Positions 10,705 through 22,053 of a stretch of 64,000 nt of DNA are shown one piece after another. Where the stretch lies: NCBI RefSeq assembly GCF_022682495.2, contig NC_071397.1:16025082-16089081 (forward strand), written 5' to 3'. The position numbers were made by a program, and so were the translations under genes. Each line of letters starts with the position of its first letter. Position 1 is the first letter of the stretch. This stretch comes from Desmodus rotundus. Taxonomy: Eukaryota; Chordata; Mammalia; Chiroptera; Phyllostomidae. Below the pieces are notes generated by a model. That model had not been told where the DNA came from and did no database searches. It saw nothing but the letters and a program-made list of their open reading frames with translations.

Positions 10705-11639
10705 AGCAATAAATATTGTTAACCATTTTGGTGTATATTCTAACTATTTACATATATGTACAGACACACACATACAGACACGCACACACTGGGATTTCTC
10801 AGATAGTACTTTTTTGGAACTAAACTTGTAAAAATAACATTTTTATTAGTTAAAATCATAATGTAACACATGGGTGCTTTTAAAAACATTAGGAAAATAA
10901 CAATCTCCCTATTCTGTCCCATGTTCAATTCTACTTCCCATAAGAAACCATGGTTTAGTGTGGTTTTTTGTTTGCTTTTGCTTACATGTGCATATTTTAA
11001 AAAATAAGTTAACTGCTTTTATTTCTTACACATTATAAGTGGTTCTATATTTTTTAAAGAATCATCTATAGTTGATTTTTATTAGTTGCCCAGTTTCATG
11101 TTTCATATATTATAATTCTTTTTATTAAATCCCTACTATTAGATGTCTTTACTGATAAATATTCTCTTGTAACCTATATTACCTGCTTATGATGAATTCC
11201 TTAAGTAGATTTTCTATGTCAAAGCCTCTATATACATATGGCCAAATTTTGTTTGTAGAAACATTAAATTTTATGCTCACCTAGAACTGTACCTACAATT
11301 GTACCTATTTTTTGCACTATATGGGATATTGTTATTTTTAAAAATCATTGTTCACACTAGCTCACTTTGATTTTATTTACATATCTTTGTTGAGTAAATT
11401 TGAACATTTTTTGTATACTTTATGGACTTTTGCATTTCTTTCAAGAACTACTAGGTCATGAAGTTTCTTTTAAAATTGATTTCATTGATTTAAAAGCATT
11501 TTTTAAAAGATTTGTTGGAAACAATTTCTTCCATTTTATTTCCCTTTTCATTGTGTTATGAGATGCTAATTTTTGTGTGGTCAAATCCATTAATCTGGCA
11601 TTGTCTTTAGAAAGGACGTCTTCACTTGGAGATTAGCTA
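10705..11639 (-). mobile_element. old L1M ORF2/3' fragment, antisense
   Basis: The plus strand follows antisense L1 from the 3' side into late ORF2. It has 'tgcccagtttcatgtttcat', 'gattttctatgtcaaagcc', then a 'tcatatctttgttgagtaaatttgaac'-like block, then a 'tttcattgtgttatgagatg' segment. All frames are broken. A CA-rich microsatellite sits at about 10757-10792. Confidence 0.55.
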
Positions 11640-13095
11640 AATATTCATCCATTTAAAAAAAAACCCAAAATTTTAGGATTGTTTTACATAAAAGTTGCAA
11701 AGATAGTGCAGGGATTTTCCATATATTCTGAGCTCAGTTTAATTTCTTACTTAACTAGGGTACATTTGTTACAACTAATAAACTAATAGTTGTATATTAT
11801 TACTAACCAAAGACTATGCTTTATTCAGTTTTGTTTAGTTTTTACCTAATGTCCCTTTTCTCTTCCAGGCTTTTGTCTAGAGTACATTTAGCCATCATGC
11901 CTTCTTAGGCTCCTCTGGATGGAACAGCTTGTCATACTCTCTTTTTGATAATCTTGACAGTTTTTAGCAGTATTGGTCAGATATTTTGTAGAATGTTCCT
12001 CAATTTAAGTTTATCCAATTTTGGGGGGTCATGATTAGACTGAGGCTATGGGTTTGGGAGAGAAAAAAACACAGTGGTAATGCCCTATTTCATCATATGT
12101 CAAGGATACATACCAACAATGTGATAACACTTTTCATGTCAATCTTGGTCACCTGCTAAGGTAATGTGTATCGATTCCTCCAGTCTGAAGTTACTCCCCA
12201 CCCTTCATTTCCATACTATGATCTTTGGAAGGGAGTCACTATGTGCAGCTAATACTTAAGTTCTTGGGAGTTATGTTCTAAGTCCTTGAGGGAGAAAATA
12301 TCTACATAAATTATTTGGAATTTTTTTCTTCGGATATTTCTTTCCATATATTTATTTATCCAATGATTTATGCATATCTGTATGGATTAATGGATATCAT
12401 ATGTCCATGGGTTATAATCCAATACAATGTTATTTATTTATTGCTCGATTTTTTCCAATTTTGGCCATTAGCTCTTTCTATTGGCTCCCGTTTCCCTTTG
12501 ACATTCCCACTCATTTTGTTTGTTGAGCCTTCCTTACTTTCTGATACTATAAAATGTTCCAGGCTCATCTTATGTGTTCCTTCCCCCAAATATAGAATAA
12601 GTCATTTCACTTAGGAGTACTGCTTTCTTTTTTTTTAATTTTAATTTTTATTGTTATTCAATTACAGTTGTGGAGCATTGCTTTCTTTCATTGTAGAGTG
12701 GTATTAGAAACCAAGATTTGAGTGCTGGGTGTGCTCATTGCTATTGGGGAGTCATTGTTTCTAGATCCTCTCAGCTAGAAGAACAAAAAAAAATATGTGT
12801 GTGTGTGTATACAAACCTGTGTATATATACATATATATATTTTAAAATATATAATTACTAATTATATAATTGTACTTTTAATTTTTATAATTTTTTTAGG
12901 TATATATACAAGTTTCATTAAGCTAAACATGAGGTCATACTGATGCCTTCAGTTCTAATCCAGTAACACATGGTTCACTCCGGAGCCTCAGTTTCTTATC
13001 TGTGTATTCACACTCCTTCTGTGAGAAACCTGGATCCCACCATCCTCTATCCACTTTCTTACTTGTGCAATACCAGTGTACATGTATAGGGGTTT
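11640..13095 (-). mobile_element. L1ME-type 3' UTR, antisense
   Basis: A long ancient L1 3' UTR read in antisense. Landmarks in order are 'gggtacatttgttacaact', 'agactatgctttattcag', 'tttttacctaatgtccc', 'cttcttaggctcctctgg', 'gattagactgaggctatgg', 'cataaattatttggaat' and 'aaatgttccaggctcatct'. Then come 'gagtgctgggtgtgctcattg' and 'gagaaacctggatcccacc'. The run is collinear with L1ME-class 3' ends except for the 42-bp insertion at 12631-12672. Confidence 0.8.
12615..12688 (-). mobile_element. 42-bp bat L1 3'-end micro-insertion with TSD
   Basis: Only the last 42 bp of a bat L1 (12631-12672: T run, TTATTGTTATTCAATTACAG, TTGTG) interrupt the old L1ME. The flanks are near-identical: GAGTACTGCTTTCTTT (12615-12630) and GAGCATTGCTTTCTTT (12673-12688), 14 of 16 matching. 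Removing the insert and one flank restores the L1ME order. This is a severely 5'-truncated L1 retrotransposition. Confidence 0.83.
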
Positions 13096-13099
13096 CAGA

Positions 13100-13285
13100 G
13101 TTTTTAACTCATCCTCGAGGTTGCCTTCAAAGGGCCCAATGTAATTTTAGGACTGTATAAATGTAACTTCACCTTAACTAGGGGCAAGGAGCTCGGTACT
13201 GCCGCTGGGTAGAAACAAGGTGGAGCGCCGGATTCAGCCCATGGGCCTTGTGTTTGTCCCCTGTGCTCTAGTGTTTTACTGAAAC
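13100..13285. mobile_element. possible hAT-like fragment
   Basis: A GC-richer patch contains 'ctgccgctgggtagaaacaag', 'gcgccggattcagcccatgg' and 'gggccttgtgtttg'. This resembles the 'ggcccgtgggccttgagttt' ends of some hAT/Charlie elements. Neither terminal repeat can be matched, so the assignment is weak. Confidence 0.3.
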
Positions 13286-14034
13286 AGCATATTTTAAAGG
13301 CACTACAGATTCTTGCTATTTAAAGGATTCTAAGAGCACACTAATGTATATTTTGCAAGTAAAAAAAGTATCTATTACTTTCTCTTCTATAAAACAGATG
13401 ATACCTTTACTAATTAATTTTACAGATACACCAATGTCTCGCTTCTCTTACCCATTATATTTATATATAACTAGAGAATCCTTATTTCTATCATCAGGAG
13501 TCATGGGATTAAATCTATTTGAGGTACAGAATCTAAATGAATGTAGAACTTACATTTCTCAGTTACTTTTGCAACTACAGGTTAGCATCTGTATCACAGT
13601 ACATTTTGTCAGAAGTACTTTAAAATAGAGATAAAAAATGAAAACAGGTAGTAGTGAGAGATTTTAGAATTTAGCTTTTTATTTCTTGGTATTCCCAAAG
13701 ATTTTGGGCTTTTGGTTTTTTGGGGGGGTTAGCATCAATAACCTGTTTTTCTGGACAGGGTTGATATAAGTAGTGATATGGCATCCTAATTGTTGTCCAT
13801 TCTAGTTGGTCAAATATTTGTTCTTATTTAGGATTACCCATACAGTTTTAATGATAAATATATTGATGTCTACCACACATTGTGGAATACTTATGTATTG
13901 AAAATAAGATTTGTATCCTCTAGTGCCACGCAGCATTGCATTCCTAGTTATTTGGACATAAAGTCAATTCCAGAATTTCTCTTTTATCTACCAGAGGGAA
14001 ATGTCAATATAAAAAATGATAAAACTTGTTCCTA
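13286..14034. other. no recognised feature
   Basis: Unique AT-rich sequence. The open frame at 13344-13628 has no domain signature. Confidence 0.45.
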
Positions 14035-14125
14035 TCAATCAATAGCTATTTACTGAGTGTCCAATATCACACAGATGAGCAAGTGCTCTAGGAGATACAA
14101 AAGTTATATAAACTCTTTGGTGGGC
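14035..14125 (-). mobile_element. L2-type 3' end, antisense
   Basis: 'tatttactgagtgtccaat' followed by 'gagcaagtgctctaggagat' is a decayed reverse complement of the L2 terminus (TTTATTGAG-GCC-A-T...GCTAGG). Confidence 0.5.
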
Positions 14126-14449
14126 AACAATTTCCAGTCCAGGATTTTGGACAGTGAGAAGATAGGCCTGTACTACTTAGGGCAACTTAAATATAAGGAC
14201 ATTGCCTTTCTTTACCTTCTTCCAAACTAAACATTGCCTTTCATCAGGGAACTGTCTCCCTTTTTCAGTGTGGGGTCCTGGCAGTTAAGGTTACCTTGCC
14301 TTTGCACTTGTTCACATCAGTGATAGCGCAGAAGACAGTCCAGGTTCCACGAGTGACACATCATTACTGACTGTACAATGTAATTAAAAAGCACAGGCAT
14401 TGATTAGCAATGAGCTAAACCTGAGACCAAAAAGTGAGACCTAGACTAG
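14126..14449. other. no recognised feature
   Basis: Unique sequence. It contains a repeated 'cattgcctttc' (at 14199 and 14233) 34 bp apart. Otherwise nothing is supported. Confidence 0.4.
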
Positions 14450-15430
14450 CTGGCAAAACTGCTCATTGAATCTGTCTGAAATGGAAGATGTTTGCCCCGC
14501 AGGCATGGCGCAAGGCCCATTGTGCACTTCCATTAGAGATTCGCGCAGAATCCGAGCACGCCATTGATGTTGGCCTATTTATGAAAGGCTGTTGAAAGAG
14601 GTTTCGGAGCTAATTGAAAAGAGATGTTTCTGAACTATAGTCACTTCAAACAGCATGGCTCCAAAATCTGTTTCAGTAGTTTAGAAACAAGTGCGTCTCC
14701 ATAATTTGCCCATGAAATTAAACAAATAATTTAAAATGAAAGCTCCATTGGCATTTAGTAAAAACTGGCTCTTTTAACAGATGTGTTAATTGCACAGTTG
14801 GCTGAGCTTATCATAGCAGTCCATGTCCACCTCTATCTGTGCTTTCCTTAGGCTGTCTACCCCTGTTTTCAGGGATGTCAGCTGTGGCTGCCTAAAACCA
14901 CCTCGTCTGGAGACAGGCTATACAGTTTTAACAGGATGCTGTCAACTGCTGTTCACTTACAAATTCTTATCTTTTAGGAAAAAGAATTCTTAAAACCTAA
15001 TTTGCAAAAAAAAAATAATAATAATAACAAAACAACACCCTAAACATGCTTTCACAAGATTTTTCTCAAGGTAGAATGTAATAGACAAATTGCGGGTGAG
15101 CCGAACCTGAACCGCACTGAAAATTGAGTGAATTTATGTGAACAGAATGCAAACATAATTATTAAAAAATGTTCTTCCCCGGGCAGTTTTCAATCAAGAT
15201 CTGAAAGCATTAGCAAACATTGATTTCTCCCATAACACTTGTACTTATTATTGGACCTGATTTTTGTGTACTCTTAAAGCAGAAATTGAGGCCTGATAAC
15301 TGAAGCTGCTGTGGCCAAGTTAGCCATTGCCCAGGGGGTGGAAAGCAAGTGTTGATGTATTGTTACTCCTCAAAGCAGAGAGAGAATCAGGTTCATTGTT
15401 ATTATCTCAATTACCTTAATTACTCTGTTC
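14450..15430. promoter_or_regulatory. candidate constrained non-coding block (putative enhancer)
   Basis: About 1 kb without any recognisable repeat, in a window otherwise crowded with them. It has retained CpGs ('gattcgcgcagaatccgagc'), which decay quickly in methylated neutral DNA. It also has many homeodomain-like TAATT/ATTA cores ('gagctaattgaaaag', 'cataatttgcccatg', 'tctcaattaccttaattac') and an unusually balanced composition. No open frame, splice-site pair or CpG island is present. These traits fit a developmental enhancer in a gene desert. That is inference, and conservation cannot be measured from one sequence. Confidence 0.35.
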
Positions 15431-16070
15431 TTAATGTTTTAATAACTTTTTTTTAAGTTGGGAATACGAGTGCCAAGCAATTTACCTGGTTAGGCATGTA
15501 GTTGGTTCTGACCCAGGAAAAAGGCACATTTATTACTTACTCTAGTGTGGTTTGAAGCAAACAATTAGATTTGAAAAGTTTAACTACTGAGGGAAATACA
15601 GAGTCTCAGTTTCTGTGACTGATTTGGAAGGGGGTGTAAGACTTAATTGCCATAACATCAATCAGATTTCACCACAACTGAAATAATTTGATTGTTTGAA
15701 TGAGTGAAGTAACTGGATTAAAATGGTAGGTGCAGTTACTTTGGCTGTGCTCCTGACTGAGGTGCTTTGGCATAGGAGAAATGTACTGATTGCCTGGCAA
15801 CTGGTTGCTCTGACAACAGAAGATGTCTCCAAATTATTTCTTATACTGGCTTGAGTACTTAGTGGCCATTTTGTAATTATATAGCCTTGTGTGCTCTTTG
15901 AGGGTCAGAGTGACTTTGAGATATCCCAGGACATTCAGAAAAGGTGGGACCAACAGTAGGTATGTAAGAGAAGAAGGGGTGAGGCAGGCCTGGAAATCAC
16001 TTGCTTTGGAGGATTCAGAGTTGGGTTGGGGCAGGATAGCATCTCTGGCCTTAACTAAAACCATCTTGAA
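15431..16070. other. no recognised feature
   Basis: Unique sequence leading up to the L1 complex. The minus-strand open frame that covers it begins inside L1 ORF2 and runs on by chance. Confidence 0.45.
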
Positions 16071-17914
16071 CACCGTCTCTAAGTAATGGTGTGCAGGTTT
16101 TGGTATAGACATACATTTCCAAATCCCTTTGGCAAATGCCAAAGAGTATGATTGCTGGATTGTTTATTAAAAGTGTGTTTAGATTTGACAAACTGTTTTC
16201 TAAGTGACTGTTCCATTTTGCATTCCTGCCAGCAATAAAGGAGAGTTCCTTTTTTTCCCTTCTTTCCAGCATTCTGGCCATTCTAATAGGTGTGCAATGA
16301 TATTTCATTGTTATTTTAATTTGAAATTTATTGATGACACATGATGTGCAATATCTTTGTACATGCTTGTTGACCATCTTTATATCTTATTTGGTAAAGT
16401 GACTGTTAAGGTCTATGGCTCATTTTAAAATCAAGTTGTTTCTTATTATTGAATTTTAATCATTCTTTGTATAGTTTAGATTACTCCTTTATTAGATGAG
16501 CCTTTTTCAAATATTTTCTACCAGTATGACTTGTCTTTCATTCTCTTGACAGTATCTTTCACAGAGAAGAAATTTTTAATTTTAGTGAAGTCCAGCTTAT
16601 CGGTTCTTTCTTTGATGAATCGTGATTTTTGTGTTGTATGTAAAAAGTCACCAAACCCAAAGTCTTCTGGGGTTTTTTTTATTCTGTCCTCTAGGATTTC
16701 TATCATTTTGCATTTAACATTTAGGTCCATGATCCATTTTGCATTAATTTTGTGAAGGATGTAAGGTCTCTGTCTATATTCTTTTTTTGCATGTGGATCT
16801 CTGGTTGTTCCATGCAGCGTTTGTTGAAATGACTATATTTGCTTCATTGTGTTGTCTTTGCTCCTTTGTAAAAGGATCAGTTGACTACATTTATGTAGGT
16901 TTATTTGTAGGCTATTTATTCTGTTCCATTGGTCTATTGTCTCACCAGTATTACACTGTTTTGGTAATTATAGCTGTATATGAAGTCAGGTCATGTCAGT
17001 CCTCCAGCCTTGTTCTTCTCCTTCATGATCGTGTTGGTTATTCAGGGTCTCTTGTCTTACCATGTAAATTTAGAATCAGTTTGTTAGTATTTTCAAAATA
17101 ACTTTCTGGGCTTTTTATTGTGATTTAATTAAATATAGATTAATTTGGAAACTGACATCTTGACAATATTTAGTCTTCTATCAATGAACATGGAATCATT
17201 TTACATTTATTTAGTTCTTTTTTGATAGCTTCATGAGAGTTTTGTAGTTTTCCCCATATACAGTTTGTACATATGTTGGTGGATTTATACATAAGTATTT
17301 CCTTTTTCGGAAGTGCTAATGTAGATGGTATTGGGCTTTTTATTTTGTGTCCTACTTGTCCATTGGTGGTATATATGAAAGTGTTTGCCCTTTGTACATT
17401 AACCTTGTATCCTGCAACCTTGCTATGATTGCTTATTAGTTTCAGGAGTTTTTTGTCAAATCTTTGGGATTTTCTATGTAGACATTCATCTCATCTGCTA
17501 ACAGTTTTATTTCTTTGCTCCCAATCTATATGCCTTTTCTTTCTTTTTCTTGTCTTATTGCATTAGGGCTTCTAGTATAATGCTGTAAAAGCGTGATGAT
17601 AGAGAACATCTTTTCCTTGTACTTGATCTTAGTGGGAAAGTTTTGAGTTTCTCATCATTAAGTATGGTGATAGTTGTAGCCTTTTTGTAGATGGTCTTTA
17701 TCAGGTTAGGGAAGTTTCACTCTATTCCTAACTATTGAGATTTTTATTATAGATGTCATATTTTGTCAATTGCTTTTTCTGCATTTATTGTATGATTATG
17801 CAATTTTTCTTTTTAGCCTTTTGATATGATGGCTTATATTTATTAGTTTTTAAGTGTTGAACTAGCTTTGCGTACCTGGGATAAGTCATACTTGGTGGTG
17901 ATGTATAGGTCATT

Positions 17915-18619
17915 GGTTTCAATTTTTTTTTATTTTAATTTTGTATTGTTATTCAATTACAGTTGTGTGCCTTTTCTCCCCATCCCTCCACCCCAACCCA
18001 GCTGAACCCCCCTCCCTCCCCCACCTCCACCCTTCCCCTTGATTTTGTCCATGTGTCCTTTATAGTAGTTCCTGTAATCCCCTCTCCTCACTGTGTCCTC
18101 CCCACTCCCCCCTGCCCATTGTTAGATTGTTCTTAACTTCAATGTGTCTGGTTATATTTTGTTTCCTTTTTTCTTCTACTTATCATGTTCCAGTTAAAGG
18201 TGAGATCATATGGTATTTGTCCCTCACCGTCTGGCTTATTTCACTTAACATAATGCTCTCCAGTTCCATCCATGCTGTTGCAAAGGGTATAAGCTCCTTC
18301 TTTCTCTCTGCTGCGTAGAATTCCATTGTGTAGATATACCATAGTTTTTGGATCCACTCGTTTGCTGATGGGCACTTAGGTTGCTTCCAGTACTTGGCTA
18401 TTGTAAATTGTGCTACTATGAACATTGGGGTGCATAGGTTCTTTTGGATTGGTGTCTCAGGATTCTTAGGGTATAATCCCACCAGCAGAATTGCTGGGTC
18501 AAAGGGCAGTTCCATTTTTAGTTTTCTGAGGAAATTCCATACTGTTTTCCACAGTGGCCTCACCAGTCTGCATTCCCACCAACAGTGCACTAGGGTTCCC
18601 TTTTCTCCGGTTTTAATTT
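17915..18619 (-). mobile_element. young L1 3' fragment with 11-bp TSD
   Basis: A bat L1 end (17926-18608, 683 bp, 5'-truncated) lies inside the older L1. It has a T run, the 'ttcaattacagttgtgtgcc' terminus, a C-rich 3' UTR, then 135 uninterrupted codons (18183-18590, minus strand) of the ORF2 C-terminus. That frame has the HCWWEC zinc-knuckle-like motif, then [32 protein letters not shown] and MWYIYTMEY-like (LWYIYTMEF) blocks. Flanks GGTTTCAATTT (17915-17925) and GGTTTTAATTT (18609-18619) form the target duplication. Confidence 0.9.
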
Positions 18620-18659
18620 GATAATACTTTTTTGAGGACTTTCACATCAATATTTATAT

Positions 18660-18873
18660 AAGACATATAAACTAATAACACCTGAAAGTAATAAGCAATC
18701 ATAGCAAGGTTGCAGGATACAAGTAATATACAAAAGGCAAACACTTTCATATATACCACAAATAGACAAGTAGAACGTGAAATTAAAAACCCAATACCAT
18801 TTACATTAGCACTTCTGAAAAAGGAAATACTTAGGTGTAAATCCACCAACATACATACAAAATGTATATGGGG
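18660..18873 (+). repeat. inverted duplication of L1 ORF2 segment 17252-17460
   Basis: The reverse complement of about 18677-18873 aligns with 17252-17460 over some 200 bp with few mismatches and small indels. Shared strings include 'tgaaagtgtttgcc', 'gtatcctgcaaccttgctat' and 'cctttttc-gaagtgctaatg'. On the plus strand it reads an ORF2 YTTNRQ-like block followed by NPIPFTLA. Older L1 sequence on the minus strand lies on both sides ('aggactttcacatcaatat' before, 'ttctgtagattttttgtaa' after). So it is an inverted segment within the host L1 and not the tail of the young fragment, whose target duplication ends at 18619. Confidence 0.82.
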
Positions 18874-19817
18874 CTATTGTTCTGTAGATTTTTTGTAATT
18901 TTTTGTTTTATTTTGGTATTAGGGTTATGCTGCCCTAATAGAATGAGTTAGGAAGTAATTCCTCTCCTTCTATATTCTGAAAAAGATTATAGAGAATTGG
19001 TACAATATATATTTTTTTAAATTTGATAGAATTCACAAGTAAACCTATTTGGGCTTGATGCTTTATGATTATTTAGATCCAAGTTTCTCAACTATGTCAT
19101 TTTCCTTTTTTAACATTTTTTATCATTATATTTTAGAAGGTTATTAAATATTTATTCCATTTCTTTAGTAGATATAGCCAGCCTATTTCGAGTGGCTATT
19201 CTTCTAGCATGAGCTTTGGCAGATTGTGCCTTTATTGTTGTATTTATTTATTTATTTTGATTTTTTGTTTATTCTATTACAGTTGTTCCAGTGTTTTCCC
19301 CTTTGGCCCCCTCCATGTAGCCCACCCTTCACTCCCTTAATCAATCCCCACTCCACTGTCCATGTCCATGGGTCACTGATAAACATTCTTATGTAGAATA
19401 TTTGTTCTAGATCACTGAAATATGCCATTGGTATTTTAATAGGAATAGTTTTGAATCTATAGATTGCTTTGGGGAGTATGGACATTATAATGATGTTAAT
19501 TCTTCCAATCCATTAACATGGTATATGTTTCCATTAACTTGTATCTTCCTCAATTTCTTTCTTAAATGTTCTATAGTTTCCAGAGTACAGCTATTTTACC
19601 TCCGTTGTTAAATTTATTCCTTGGTACTATATTTTTCTTGTTACCATACAAAATGTGAGGTTTTTCTAGATTCTGTTTCTGAGAGTTCATTGTTGGTGTA
19701 CAAAAATGCCATTGATTTCTGAATATTGACTTTGTATCCCACTACTTTCCCAAATTCACTTATTAGGTCAAGTACTTTTTTGGTGGAGACTATAGAGTTT
19801 CCTGTATACACTATCAT

Positions 19818-19829
19818 GTCATTTGTCAA
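19818..19829 (-). other. altered reverse-transcriptase YADD-type box
   Basis: In L1 ORF2 the catalytic box is F/YADD ahead of MIVY. Here the frame reads LTND ahead of MIVY. The first aspartate of the pair is replaced by asparagine, so this copy could not polymerise DNA even if the frame were intact. Confidence 0.75.
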
Positions 19830-22030
19830 TGACAATTTTACTTACCCCTTTCTAGTTTGTGTGCGTTTTATTCCTTTTCCTTGTCTAATTGCTGTGGCTA
19901 GAACTTCCAGTACTATGTTGAATAAGAGTGGTGAAAGCAGACACCCTTGTCTTTATCCTCATCTTAAGAGAAAATCTTTAATTTTTGCCCATTGAGTATG
20001 ATGTTGGCAGTAGGTTTCTCATATATGACCTTTATTATGTTGAGTTTTGTTCCCTCATTCCCAGTTTGCTGAGTGTTTTCTATCATAAATGGGTGCTGTA
20101 CTTTATCAAATGCTTTTTCAGCATCTATGGATATGATCATGTCATTTTTGTCCTTCATTTTTTATGAGGTGTATTATATTTATTGATTTGTGAATATTGG
20201 ACCTTCCTTGCATCCCTGGGATAAATCCCACTTGACCTTGGTGTATGTTCTTTTTAATGTATTGCTGGATCCTGATTTCCAATATTTTGTTGAGTATTTT
20301 AGCATCTATGTTCATCAGAGATATTGGCCTGTAATTTTCTTTCTTTGTTGTGTCTTTACCTGATTTTGGAATTAGTATAATACTGGCCTCATAAAAAGAC
20401 TTTGAAAGTCTTCCCTGTTCTTCGATTTTTTGGAATAGTTTGAGAAGGATAGGGGTTAGTTTTTCTTTGAATGTTTGGTAAAATCACCTGTGTAGCCATC
20501 CCATCAAGGGCTTTAAGTACTGGGAGTTTTTTGATTATTGCTTCAATTTTGTGAGTTGTTATCAGTCTGTTCAAGCTTTCCGCTTCTTCTCAATACAGTT
20601 CTGGATGATTGTATGTTTCTAGAAATTTATCCACATCCTCCAGGGTGTTCTATATTTTGTGATATAGTTGTTCATAGTCATTCCTTACAATCCTTTGCAT
20701 TTCTGTGATATCAGTTATTATCTGTCTTTTTTCATTTCTGATTTTATTTATTTGGTTCCCTTCTTTTTACTTTTTCTTGATGAGTCTGGTTAAAGGTTTC
20801 TCAATTTTGTTTATCTTATCAAAGAACCATCTCCTGGATTCATTGATGCTTTGGACTCTTTTTTATTTTCTATATCATTTAACTCTGCTCTGATCTTGAT
20901 TATTTTCTTCTTTTACTCTCTCTAGTCTTTGTTCTTGTGACTCTAGTTCTCTTCTATGTAGGGTTAGGTTGTTTATTTGAGAATTTTATATCTTCTTTAG
21001 GTAGGCCTGTGTTCCTGTAAACTTCTCTCTCAGCACTGCCCTCACTGTGTCCCATGTGTTTTGGATTGTTGTGTGTTCATTTTCAGTTGTTTCCATATAC
21101 TTTTTGACTTCTTCCTTGATCTCATTGTCCACCCATTCATTATTTAATAACGTGTTATTCAGTCTCTATATATTTGAATGTTTTTGAGTTTATCCCCTGA
21201 GATTGCTTTCTAGTTTCAAACAATTATGATCTGAGAAGGTGATTGATATGATTTCAATTTTCTTGAATTTGTTAACACTTGTTTTGTGTCCTATCATGTG
21301 TTCTGTCTTTGAAAACGATCAATATGTGTTTGAAAAGAGTGTATATTTTGCTTATTTTGGATGGAATGTTCTGTCCATATCAATTATGTCCATTTGATGT
21401 AGAGTGTTGTTCAGTGTCACAATATCCTTGTTGATTCTTTGTTTGGAAGATCTGCCCATTGTTGACAGTGGGTGTTAAAATCCTATAAAATAAATGTATT
21501 GCTGTTGATGTATTTCTTAAAGTCCTCCAGGATTTTCCTCATATATTTAGGTGCTTCTGTGTTGGGCACATATATGTTTACAAGGGTTATACCATATCCT
21601 CTTGTTGGACTGCTCCCTTGTTATGTATGTATGTCATTCTTTGTCTCTTGTTATGAACTTTGTTTTGAAGTCTATGCTGTCTGATGTAAGTATTGCTACC
21701 CCAGCTTTTTTTTTTCCATGTCCATTTGCTTGGAATATTTTTCTATCCCTTCACTTTCAGCCAGTGTAGATCTTTTCTTCTGAGGTGAGTCTCTTGTAGA
21801 CAGTATACATGTGGGTCTTGTCTTCCCATTCATTCAGATACTCTATGGCTTTTGATTGGAGCACTTAATCCATTTACATTTAAGGCTATTATTGATAGGT
21901 ACTTATTCATTACTATTTTTCATTTTGTACCTGTGTTCTTCTCTCTTTGTCTCTCTCTTTCTCTCCTTCTTAAAACAGTCCCTTACCATCTCTTGAAATT
22001 ATGGTTTGGTGGAGATGTACTCTTTTAGCC

Positions 22031-22053
22031 TTTTTTTTTTTTTTTTTTTTTTT
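22031..22053. repeat. T23 homopolymer inside L1
   Basis: Twenty-three consecutive T on the plus strand (A23 in L1 sense) lie between the ORF1 3' end and the start of ORF2. L1 matches on both sides, so it is not an L1 tail. It is a grown A tract of the inter-ORF region or the tail of a fully eroded insertion. Confidence 0.85.

Larger units (their letters stand above)
16075..19235 (-). mobile_element. ancient L1 host, ORF2 part
   Basis: Antisense ORF2 of an old mammalian L1 from its C-terminal region (near 16075-16330, a QIKITMKYH-TPIRMA-like string and a YTKTCTP-like string) back to the reverse-transcriptase domain. Other coding remnants on the minus strand are DLNVK near 16730, a YTTN-like string near 17370 and an RT region at 18870-19235 ('aatagaatgagttaggaag'). 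Frames are broken throughout. A young L1 fragment (17926-18608) and an inverted L1 segment (about 18660-18873) interrupt it. The 3' UTR is absent. Confidence 0.82.

Noticed and set aside
13100..13285. CpG-island-like promoter
   Set aside because: Too short and too few CpGs. Better explained as a decayed hAT-like fragment.
18183..18590. 135-codon frame as a host gene
   Set aside because: It is the ORF2 C-terminus of a 5'-truncated L1 with a target duplication, not a cellular gene.
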